A DNA stretch of 64,000 nt from Amycolatopsis marina. Lineage in GTDB: Bacteria; Actinomycetota; Actinomycetes; Mycobacteriales; Pseudonocardiaceae. The notes below the pieces were generated by a model. It did no database searches. It saw only the letters and a list, made by a program, of their open reading frames with translations, and was not told the DNA's origin. Both the position numbers and the translations under genes were made by a program. Below are positions 45,348 through 52,634 of the stretch, one piece after another (position 1 is the stretch's first letter; each line of letters begins with the position of its first letter). The stretch covers positions 248,001-312,000 of the forward strand of contig NZ_FOKG01000006.1 in the NCBI RefSeq assembly GCF_900111885.1. Reading direction: 5' to 3'.

Positions 45348-46223
45348 TCACGGGCGCTCGCTCGCGGTATCCACACTGGGCGCCGCTGCCGTCGGAGCAA
45401 GTCCCGCAAGACGTTGACCCCACCGCGTGAAGGCGGTGACGAGGTCGACCGGGGCACTGGCGCGATGCAAGCGGCGGGTCTGCTCGTCAACGTAATGCCG
45501 ATAGAGCGGAATCAAGCCGGCGGCCAGCTGGGGTGCGGCCTGTGCGGGATCCAGTGGATGTCCCGCTCTGACCCACGCGGCCAGGCGGACCAGGGATTGC
45601 GCGGCTGCCCGCGGCTGAGCCAGGTACCAGTCGACGGCCTCGTCGTTGGTGGCGGCGCGCCCAGTGGTCTTGGTGTTGGTACAGAGGAAGCGGACCGGGA
45701 ACAGCACGGCCTTGGTGAACCACACCGGGTCGGTCAGGAGACGACAGGGGCGGTCGAACTCGGCGGTCACCTCGTCGGTAGCCAGGACATCGACCGCGAA
45801 CCGTGCGCTGGCCAACTGCAACTCGTCGGTGGCCGGGCGGGCAACCTGCCCGGCGACGTCGACACCGAGCAGAAGTACACTGTGGTCAGTCAGCTCCAGG
45901 CGGTCGAGTGCGGGGAAACGCCCGTCGTCGTGTCCGTCGCGCAGCGCTGGCAGAGAGCCCCAGAAGACGGACAACTTGCGATGCAGACTGCCTTGTCCGC
46001 GCAGGGTTTCACTCGTGGTTCTGACGGTGCCGGGATCGCTGTCCCGAGCGCCGGTGAGGATAACGGCCAGATCGATGTCGCTGACAGCCGGGGCGTAGCC
46101 GCCGTACGCGAGGCTGCCCAGCAGGTAGGCGGCGATCAGACGCTCGGCGAAGACATCCTGGTAGGCGCGGGCGCATTCGGCGGCGACGGCGCGCGCAGCA
46201 GCGACCGGGTCGATCGCGGTCAT
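45348..46223 (-). CDS. Nucleotidyltransferase-domain protein (AadA/polymerase-beta-like)
   Basis: A 291-residue protein with a polymerase-beta-type nucleotidyltransferase domain. The active-site signature is LLGSLAYGGYAPAVSDIDLA: G36-S37 and the two metal aspartates D49 and D51. The C-terminal helical region (from about 140) resembles that of aminoglycoside adenylyltransferases and contains FTKAVLFPVRFLCTNTKTTG. It could nucleotidylate a small molecule, for example the operon product or a toxic intermediate. ATG at 46223 overlaps the stop of the preceding gene as ATGA. Last gene of a three-gene operon. Confidence 0.82.
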   Translation of the reverse strand: MTAIDPVAAARAVAAECARAYQDVFAERLIAAYLLGSLAYGGYAPAVSDIDLAVILTGARDSDPGTVRTTSETLRGQGSLHRKLSVFWGSLPALRDGHDDGRFPALDRLELTDHSVLLLGVDVAGQVARPATDELQLASARFAVDVLATDEVTAEFDRPCRLLTDPVWFTKAVLFPVRFLCTNTKTTGRAATNDEAVDWYLAQPRAAAQSLVRLAAWVRAGHPLDPAQAAPQLAAGLIPLYRHYVDEQTRRLHRASAPVDLVTAFTRWGQRLAGLAPTAAAPSVDTASERP

Positions 46224-46855
46224 ACGGTGGCGGCCCCGGTGTCACGCCTGGCGCACTCGGAGATACGGTCGGAGACCACGGTGATCACCTGCCACGCACG
46301 GTCCAGCACGATGATGGTGCCGTCCACGGTCCAGTCGCTGCGTTCCCGTAGAACCCGGTACCCCATTTCGAGGTGCTCGGCATCGGCTTCGTCGTGCAAC
46401 TCGAAGTACGAGTCGTCGGGAAAGGCTCGGGCGCCCGCCCTGCTGAAGACGAGGCTCCCCGCTTCGAGGGCGAGATGAGCAAGGACAGCGCGCTGGACAC
46501 TCGGCAGGACAGCGAACTGGTCGACGAACCACGACGCGCCCGCTTCTATGACAGGGTCCCAGACCACCCGATGGTCGTCCGCGCGGCTGCGGGCCAGGAT
46601 GGTGTCGTGCCCGATCTCCTCTTGCTGATGTGTCAGGGCGAGCACCCGCAGGTCCGGGTCGGTCTCGAAAGTGACTCGGGCACTGATCATCCGCTGGAAG
46701 GCGTTCGACCAGGGCTGCAGGTAGGTGAGCACGGCCTTCTTCGTTTCCTCAGCGGTGTTCTCGTCGGTCAGCAACCGGATCAACTCCGACGACTCGTACT
46801 CCTGCTGCCGCTGCGCGTTGTAGCGGACGATGCGCTCCACATCCGGCCGGTTCAC
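46220..46855 (-). CDS. Haem-oxygenase-like (HDO-type) putative diiron protein
   Basis: A 211-residue all-helical protein of the haem-oxygenase-like/iron-containing redox enzyme group. Candidate iron ligands are in HQQEEIGHD (E79/E80, H83), E131 in HLALEAGSLVFS, and H154-x3-D158-x2-H161 in LHDEADAEHLEMG. The last pattern matches the HxxxDxxH ligand set of HDO enzymes. Known members include CADD, the SznF N-oxygenase domain and the alkene-forming BesC/UndA. The first ligand (normally an E seven residues before H83) is His76 here, so the site may be altered. ATG at 46855, two bases after the prenyltransferase stop. Confidence 0.75.
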   Translation of the reverse strand: MNRPDVERIVRYNAQRQQEYESSELIRLLTDENTAEETKKAVLTYLQPWSNAFQRMISARVTFETDPDLRVLALTHQQEEIGHDTILARSRADDHRVVWDPVIEAGASWFVDQFAVLPSVQRAVLAHLALEAGSLVFSRAGARAFPDDSYFELHDEADAEHLEMGYRVLRERSDWTVDGTIIVLDRAWQVITVVSDRISECARRDTGAATV

Positions 46856-46857
46856 GG

Positions 46858-48051
46858 TCAGCTCCTTCCGATCGTGCTGATGGGGTCATCGTCTCGGTCG
46901 TGCCATGCGAGATCAACTGGCGAGGGCGCGGGGACGGACCGACCGTAGACCGGGGGCCGAAAGTAGGTCGTGATGTCGCCCGGCCGGCCCGCGGCGCGAT
47001 AGCTGACCAGGGCGAGGAGACCCTGGCTGTCCTTCAGCGACCGGGGCGCCAACGCGTTGGCGAGAACGCGGAACCGCTCGGGGTCCACTCCCTCGCTACG
47101 CATCAGCGCGGCGGTGCGGTCCACGGCCTCCCCGTCGCAGCTCGCCAGGTTGGCCAGCCGGAGGTAGGTCGCGCACTCGGCGGCTCCGTCCACGCCGGAA
47201 CGGAACGCCAAGCAACTCAGGGCCGCTTCACCGGCGGCAGTACGATCACCGGTCAAGCTGCGATAGGCGGCCAGCGCACGTTCGGCATCATGGTGCCGTG
47301 CCACCGAAGCGATGCGGTTCAACTCACCGATGTCCGCACCGTGGTTACGGTAGTAGATCTTCACCCTGGCCGCGGCCTCGTCAGCCAGGTCCACGGCGAA
47401 GAACTCGATCTCCCGCGGGCCAACGGCGCTCTCCACCCGTCGGCGCGCATCGTCCCATGCGGCGGTCATGCCCAGCCGCCGCATGGCCTCACTCACCGCG
47501 GCGTAACGCTGCGAGAGCGGCCACGCATACAACCCGAAGTACGTCTTGTGAACCACTCTCGCAGGCGGACGCCAAGCGACCGAGTGCCACAGGGGCGGCG
47601 ACGGCAGACCCGGCCGCGCAGTGAAGATCTCGTGGATCTGTCCGAGGCGAGGATTCGCTGCCACCGCACCGGAACGGGCGTAGCCAGGGCTGACCGGCGA
47701 CACCAGACCGCAGTCGAACAGTAGGCGCAACTCCGGCCGAGTTCCGGACCAGTTCACCGACAGTTCGGCCGGGAACCCGTCGTCCGCGACATACGAAGGC
47801 TCGGCAGGAGCTGCCTCGATTCGATCGCCCGCCCACGCGGGGAGCACGGATCGCAAGGCCCAGACGGACCGAAAAGTCTGGTCGGCCGGAATCGTGAGCG
47901 CCTCGCACGCCGCAGTCCACACTCGGCAAAGAAACTCTCCGGATAATTGACCCAGTGCGGGATAAGTCACGGATCCGACGTTGGCCCCGCGATCAGCGGA
48001 GCCCCCGTTTCCGCTTATCTGATCGGACAACTCCGTCGAGCATTTGATCAC
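46858..48051 (-). CDS. DMATS-type (ABBA) aromatic prenyltransferase
   Basis: A 397-residue protein that I assign to the tryptophan dimethylallyltransferase family. The alternating active-site strands are recognisable: E96 in FPAELSVNW (indole-activating Glu), R109 in ELRLLFD, K169-x-Y171 in VHKTYFGLYA, R229-x-K231-x-Y233 in ARVKIYYRN, and a C-terminal ITTYFRPPVYG. These are the diphosphate-binding Arg/Lys/Tyr residues of DMATS enzymes. It would prenylate an indole, tyrosine or peptide aromatic ring using DMAPP or a longer donor. GTG at 48051 is the first start, possibly leaderless (see the promoter entry); GTG at 47970 would give 370 residues. It is the first gene of an operon with the HDO protein and the nucleotidyltransferase, 195 bases downstream of cvnD. 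Confidence 0.8.
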   Translation of the reverse strand: MIKCSTELSDQISGNGGSADRGANVGSVTYPALGQLSGEFLCRVWTAACEALTIPADQTFRSVWALRSVLPAWAGDRIEAAPAEPSYVADDGFPAELSVNWSGTRPELRLLFDCGLVSPVSPGYARSGAVAANPRLGQIHEIFTARPGLPSPPLWHSVAWRPPARVVHKTYFGLYAWPLSQRYAAVSEAMRRLGMTAAWDDARRRVESAVGPREIEFFAVDLADEAAARVKIYYRNHGADIGELNRIASVARHHDAERALAAYRSLTGDRTAAGEAALSCLAFRSGVDGAAECATYLRLANLASCDGEAVDRTAALMRSEGVDPERFRVLANALAPRSLKDSQGLLALVSYRAAGRPGDITTYFRPPVYGRSVPAPSPVDLAWHDRDDDPISTIGRS

Positions 48052-48060
48052 CGGGCGATG

Positions 48061-48090
48061 CTAACAGTCAACTGAGCGTTCAACTGTCAA
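48061..48090 (-). promoter_or_regulatory. Candidate promoter of the prenyltransferase operon
   Basis: On the minus strand TTGACA (48085-48090) and TGTTAG (48061-48066) are 18 bases apart. The expected transcription start would be within a few bases of GTG 48051, suggesting a leaderless message. AGTTGA is repeated three times over this stretch (in 48068-48093), which may be a regulator site. Confidence 0.5.
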
Positions 48091-48246
48091 CTTTCACCTT
48101 CCGGCCTAGCGGATTGCGATATATGGGTTACTCAGCCGAGCATCATGCCGGATCCGCCACGCGGCGTCACCGAGGACACTCCACGACGAGACGAATCACG
48201 AGATCCTTGCTGGACAAGGAAACGCCGGGTGGCCTCTGCCCAAGGG

Positions 48247-48837
48247 TCACACCGGCACGGGCAGCACGGTCATCGCGTGCCGCACCAACCGGATCAAGGC
48301 CATCTTGCTCGAGTCCCGATCCCGCGCGTCGCACATGACGATCGGCATCCGATCCGGGACGGCCAGTGCCTCACGGATCTCGTTCGCGTCATAGCGGGGC
48401 GCGTTATCGAAGCAGTTCACCGCGACGACGAAGGGGATCTGCCGACGCTCGAAGAAGTCGATCGCAGCGAAGCTCGCCTCCACCCGCCGGGCATCGACGA
48501 GCACGATCGTCCCGATCGCACCGCGTGCGAGGTCGTCCCACATGAACCAGAAGCGCGCCTGGCCCGGCATGCCGAACAGGTACAGCACATGCCGTGTCGA
48601 GATGGTGATCCGGCCGAAGTCGAGCGCGACCGTCGTCGTCGACTTCCGCTCCACACCGGAGAGGTCGTCCACGTCGGTACTGGCCTCAGTCAGCAACTCT
48701 TCCGTGGTCAGCGGCGGTATTTCGCTGACCGAGCCGACCATGGTTGTCTTCCCGGCGCCGAAGCCGCCCGCGATGATGATCTTGACTGGTGCCGGGACCA
48801 TGGCCTTCCCTCTGTCGTCAGTACTTGATAAGTCCAT
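48247..48837 (-). CDS. cvnD: Conservon small GTPase-like protein CvnD
   Basis: A 196-residue Ras/MglA-like GTP-binding protein of a conservon. The P-loop is AGGFGAGKTT, switch II region FGMPGQARFWFMWDDLA, and VAVNCFDN takes the place of NKxD. CvnD works with CvnA-C in a membrane complex compared to eukaryotic G-protein systems that affects development and secondary metabolism in Streptomyces. ATG at 48837 overlaps cvnC by 20 bases; ATG at 48801 is an alternative. It is the last gene of the conservon. Confidence 0.94.
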   Translation of the reverse strand: MDLSSTDDRGKAMVPAPVKIIIAGGFGAGKTTMVGSVSEIPPLTTEELLTEASTDVDDLSGVERKSTTTVALDFGRITISTRHVLYLFGMPGQARFWFMWDDLARGAIGTIVLVDARRVEASFAAIDFFERRQIPFVVAVNCFDNAPRYDANEIREALAVPDRMPIVMCDARDRDSSKMALIRLVRHAMTVLPVPV

Positions 48838-49189
48838 CGAGAACCGCCTGGAGTGTTTCGAGGTCCGGCGCCTGCGCCGGTTGATGACTTGGGGACCGAG
48901 TGATGACGAGCCCGTGCTGGATCAGGTCGCCACACAGCACTCGTACGACTCCGAGCGGGACCTTCACATAGACCGCGATCTCCGCGATCGAAATGGCCTC
49001 CCGGCACAGCTGCAGAACCGCACGGTGCTCCGGGGTCAGTCCGGCCGGTTCCTGCTCCGTCCGCAGGGTCCGTACCTGGGTGGACAGGTCTAGCCGCTCG
49101 CCCTCGGACGGTGTGCGCCCCCTGGTGATCGTGTAGGGCCGGACCAGCGGTCCCGCGGCCTCGTCATACCAGCCATCATCCCCACTCAC
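48818..49189 (-). CDS. cvnC: Conservon DUF742 protein CvnC
   Basis: A 123-residue DUF742 protein. Characteristic are LVRPYTITRGRT near the N-terminus, a winged-helix-like core (HRAVLQLCREAISIAEIAVY, VPLGVVRVLCGDLIQHGLV) and the end LETLQAVLDGLIKY. It bridges the sensor-like CvnA/CvnB and the GTPase. GTG at 49189 overlaps the cvnB stop as GTGA; the longer upstream frame is antisense-like and not conserved. Confidence 0.93.
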   Translation of the reverse strand: MSGDDGWYDEAAGPLVRPYTITRGRTPSEGERLDLSTQVRTLRTEQEPAGLTPEHRAVLQLCREAISIAEIAVYVKVPLGVVRVLCGDLIQHGLVITRSPSHQPAQAPDLETLQAVLDGLIKY

Positions 49190-49611
49190 GTGGCCTCCGG
49201 CACCGCGTGCGCGGCTTCGCGCGGAGCGGACGACAGATAGTCGCCGACGCGCTTGACCAGCCGGTTCATCTCGTAGGCGATCATCTCGACGTCCACGTCC
49301 TCTTCCGCCAGTACCGCGAGGCATGCTCCCTGGCCCGCAGCCGAAACGAAGAGGTATCCATACTCCATCTCGATCATGTTCTGCAGCACCCGGCCGCGGG
49401 AGAACTGCTTGCTCACCCCCTTGGCCAGGCTCTGCAGGCTGGATGCGATGGCCGACAGCTGATCCGAGTCGTCCTTGCTCATGCCGGACGACTTGCCGAT
49501 CAGCATCCCGTCGGCGGACAGCACGACGGCGTTCTGTGCACCGACCACACGGTTCACAACGTCATCGAGCAGCCAATTGAGATCGGGTTTGGAGTTCCCG
49601 TGCTCGTTCAT
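49186..49611 (-). CDS. cvnB: Conservon roadblock/LC7 protein CvnB
   Basis: A 141-residue roadblock/LC7 domain protein, related to MglB and dynein light chains. The core is LNWLLDDVVNRVVGAQNAVV, LSADGMLIGKSSGMSKDDSD, and GRVLQNMIEMEYGYLFVSAAGQGACLAVL (seen as consecutive elements). In conservons it probably acts as the GTPase-interacting partner of CvnD. ATG at 49611, 63 bases after the cvnA stop. Confidence 0.95.
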   Translation of the reverse strand: MNEHGNSKPDLNWLLDDVVNRVVGAQNAVVLSADGMLIGKSSGMSKDDSDQLSAIASSLQSLAKGVSKQFSRGRVLQNMIEMEYGYLFVSAAGQGACLAVLAEEDVDVEMIAYEMNRLVKRVGDYLSSAPREAAHAVPEAT

Positions 49612-49674
49612 ACTGAGAGACCTTGACTTCCTGTGCGCACGTTTCTATTTGGACTTTCCTGTAGCCGTCGCGGT

Positions 49675-52068
49675 TTACGAGTCTTCGAACCCGTCGCGTC
49701 CTCGGCGAGTGCCCTTGTGGAAGGCCGCGAGCGTGCGCACGGTGACCTCTCCTGGAGGCAGGTCGTTCTGGTCGTCGTCGGGCTCGTCCCGTAGCTGGGT
49801 GACGAGATTCTGTTGCGGCTCGCGCCGGGGCAACCGAGGCCGATCGCCACCCCCTTGAAGGGGGCCCGCGCCGTGCGCCCCCTCCGGGACCGCGGGGGGC
49901 CTGTCCGGCAAGGAGCCGGCTGGAGACGGCCGGGGCGCTGGGTACGGACGCGTCTTGCCATCCCGCGTCGCGGGGACCTGACCAGCGGGTGATCCGGGCG
50001 TGTGCACGGCGTCTGGCGAGCGTTTCCCCGGCTGTGGGGCGGGTCCGCCGATCGGTGCGAGTACCGGGGCGGCCTCCGTCGAGGTGAACTCGGCATCGCC
50101 GACCAGGTCCACCTGCTGTTCGCCCGCCAGGTGCCGGGAAGGAATGAGCACGGTGGCCCGCAGGCCGCCGTACCGGGACGGATCGAAGGTGACCGTGATC
50201 CCGAGCTTGGCGGCCAGGCGCGCGACCACGAACAGGCCGAGGCTGGAATCGGCCCGCAAGGCCATCGCGTCGAACTCGGGCGTCTTGACCATCATCTCGT
50301 TGGCCCATCCGAGAACTCCCGCCTTCATCCCGAGTCCCTGGTCCGACACGTCCACCACGACCCCGCGGGCAACCAGGCGGCTGGTCACCTCGACCGCGGA
50401 ATCGGGCGGCGAGAACGTCGTCGCGTTGTCGACCAACTCGGCGATCAGGTGAATCGTGTCGGCGACCGCGACCCCGACGATCGCGACGTCGGCGACCTGT
50501 TCGATCTGGACCCGCGAGTAGTGCTGAGTCTCCGAAACAGCCGCGCGCAGTACCTCCATCAGCGTGACCGGCTTGCGCCAGCGGCGGCCAGGTTGTTTGC
50601 CGCCGAGGATGATCAGGTTCTCGGTGGTGCGGCGGGCACGGGTGGCGAGGTGGTCGAGCCGGAACAACGACGCCAGCTGGGTCGAATTTTCCTCCCGGCT
50701 CTCCATCTCGTCGAGGATCTGCAACTGCTGGTGGACCAGGATCTGGTTGCGGTGTGCGATGCCGAGAAACACGTTGTGCACGCCACTGCGTGCCTTGGCC
50801 TCACTCGCCGCGGCGCTGACGGCGGTGAACTGGGCAACGTTGAACGCTTCGGCCACCTGTCCGATCTCGTCCCGGCCGTGGTCGAGCTGAGGAAGCTCTT
50901 TCTTCACGTCGACCGGTTCCCCGTTCTTCAGCCGGTCCACGATCTTCGGCAGCCGGTCGCGGGCGAGGTCGAGCGAATCGTTGCGCAACCGCGCCAGACG
51001 CGTCATCAGCGCGCGATCCACGAGCGACCGAGACACTCGTACCGCGACGATGATCGCGGCCAGCGAGGCGAGCAGCGCGACGATACTGCCGATGATCGCG
51101 TTGCGCAGTTGGGCGTTGCCAGCCTCGATCGCAGCCGCCGAGACCTTGTCGGCCTGGTCGATGGCGATACCGTTGAGTTGCTGGGCGACCTGGTTCGCCG
51201 CGTTCTGCCAGTCGGCGGTGGTGACCGGCACGCTGCCCTGCTCACCGCGCGCCCACGGGCCGTGCTTGACAAGCGCGTCCTCCGCACTGGCCAGTTGCGT
51301 CCACGCCGCGCTGTCGATCAGGGCCTGGTACTTGTCCCGGACCCCGGCATCGAGGAACGGCGCGATCTGGGCCAACTCCGTGCGATAGAACCCGGCCAGC
51401 TGGGTGAACCGGACAAAATCGTCCGGTGCGAACTGTCCGCCCGCGAGTGCCGTCGAGACGAGCGAGCCCTCTCGGGACATCATGTCACCAGCACGGAAGA
51501 CAGCGGTCGCGGTGATACCGCCGTGCGCCGCCTCGGCCTCCGGCACGATCCGGGCCTGGGTGTCGAACAGGTTCGACGCCGTGTCCAGTACCCCGTTGTA
51601 GTAGCTGTTGACCTGCGTGCGGTCGATGGTCCGGAAGTTGACCTGCGAGCGCACCACCGGTAGCTGGTCGAGCCGGTTCCGCAACTGGTCGATCTGGGTC
51701 GCGATCTGGTCTGGCGCGTCGGAGATCGTCGCGTCGAACGCGGACCGCAGCGCCGCAAGTTTCCCGTCCGTCGCCTCTTGCTGTTCCCGCAACCCCGCTT
51801 GCCCCGGCCCGGCATTGTCGAGGTATCGCAGGGCGATCTGCCGTTCCTCCTGGAAGGCGGCCAGCGCGGTGGCGGCGGGAATCGACACCTGACGCACCGA
51901 GTCCGCGACCAGACGGACGTAAAGACCATTGATGAAGAAGTACGACGACACCGCGGTCCAGAGCACCAGCAGCGTCACGCTGGGGATGAGGACGGTCCTG
52001 GTCAGCCTCTTACGGATCGACTTGTTGTACGGCTTTTCAGACTCGTCGTTGTTGGCTTTGTTCGGCAC
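49675..52068 (-). CDS. cvnA: Conservon sensor-like histidine kinase CvnA
   Basis: A 797-residue membrane sensor. Membrane helices at about 25-47 and 322-345 enclose a nitrate/nitrite-sensing (NIT)-type extracellular domain; a HAMP-like region follows, then FRLDHLATRARRTTENLIIL and the HATPase domain (about 530-645) with HLIAELVDNATTFSPPDS (N box), VVDVSDQGLGM (G1) and SSLGLFVVARLAAKLG. The C-terminal ~150 residues are a Pro/Gly-rich tail. No phospho-accepting H-box of standard type is evident, as for other CvnA proteins. GTG at 52068 is inferred; the frame is open upstream. Confidence 0.92.
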   Translation of the reverse strand: MPNKANNDESEKPYNKSIRKRLTRTVLIPSVTLLVLWTAVSSYFFINGLYVRLVADSVRQVSIPAATALAAFQEERQIALRYLDNAGPGQAGLREQQEATDGKLAALRSAFDATISDAPDQIATQIDQLRNRLDQLPVVRSQVNFRTIDRTQVNSYYNGVLDTASNLFDTQARIVPEAEAAHGGITATAVFRAGDMMSREGSLVSTALAGGQFAPDDFVRFTQLAGFYRTELAQIAPFLDAGVRDKYQALIDSAAWTQLASAEDALVKHGPWARGEQGSVPVTTADWQNAANQVAQQLNGIAIDQADKVSAAAIEAGNAQLRNAIIGSIVALLASLAAIIVAVRVSRSLVDRALMTRLARLRNDSLDLARDRLPKIVDRLKNGEPVDVKKELPQLDHGRDEIGQVAEAFNVAQFTAVSAAASEAKARSGVHNVFLGIAHRNQILVHQQLQILDEMESREENSTQLASLFRLDHLATRARRTTENLIILGGKQPGRRWRKPVTLMEVLRAAVSETQHYSRVQIEQVADVAIVGVAVADTIHLIAELVDNATTFSPPDSAVEVTSRLVARGVVVDVSDQGLGMKAGVLGWANEMMVKTPEFDAMALRADSSLGLFVVARLAAKLGITVTFDPSRYGGLRATVLIPSRHLAGEQQVDLVGDAEFTSTEAAPVLAPIGGPAPQPGKRSPDAVHTPGSPAGQVPATRDGKTRPYPAPRPSPAGSLPDRPPAVPEGAHGAGPLQGGGDRPRLPRREPQQNLVTQLRDEPDDDQNDLPPGEVTVRTLAAFHKGTRRGRDGFEDS

Positions 52069-52634
52069 GAGGGTTCTCAGACTCCTGAGTGACAGTCGAC
52101 GAAAAGTGAGGCCCGGCCGGAAAGGCAGATACGACGATGGGACACAGCAGCAGCCGCCGTCACCAACCCTCGCCTCACCCTCCAGTCGCTGCGGAACAGA
52201 CCGGGAATCGATTTCTACCACGGACCGCTTGGTCGCGGTGGCCCCCGTCCAGCAAGCCAGGTTCCACCGGCAGCAAGCGAGGCGCCGCAGCTTCCAAATC
52301 GAGGTGATTACCCATTTTCGCGAGTGTTTTGACGCCGGAGCAGAATCCGTCGTCCTGCAACCTAGGCCAAACGGATGAAAAAAGCCTCGCCGCGACCCCA
52401 CGCTCCGTCACCAACGGCCTCCGGCCGAGGGCTTCGCATCCTGCGACGACGGTCATGAATTCGGGCTCGCCGGGCAGCAGCGCCGAACAAGCGATCTGCG
52501 CGTGGATCAATCAGTTACCGAATCGGAATATGACCTGCCACCGACCCAGTGTGCCCGGCGCCGCGCTCGACCCTTGGCAGCCCGCTTAGCCACACGGGAT
52601 GAACTCGATTCGCCGATGGTGCGGATAGCGCCGT
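52069..52634. other. Divergent intergenic region, cvnA / subtilase
   Basis: About 570 bases between divergent starts. No open frame here has conserved sequence. It should hold the conservon promoter and the subtilase promoter. The subtilase ATG has no clear ribosome binding site, which suggests a leaderless or weakly translated message. I see no strong palindrome. Confidence 0.3.

Noticed and set aside
49562..50308. Alternative minus-strand frame overlapping cvnA and cvnB
   Set aside because: Arg/Pro-rich shadow of cvnA with no domain; cvnA itself is conserved in the other frame.
45348..52068. Prophage or integrative element next to the tRNA cluster
   Set aside because: No integrase, replication or structural phage genes, and no repeated tRNA 3' end seen; the conservon is a normal chromosomal system.
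52175..52510. 111-codon minus-strand frame in the cvnA-subtilase gap
   Set aside because: No ribosome binding site, no conserved pattern and unremarkable codon use; more likely non-coding promoter DNA.
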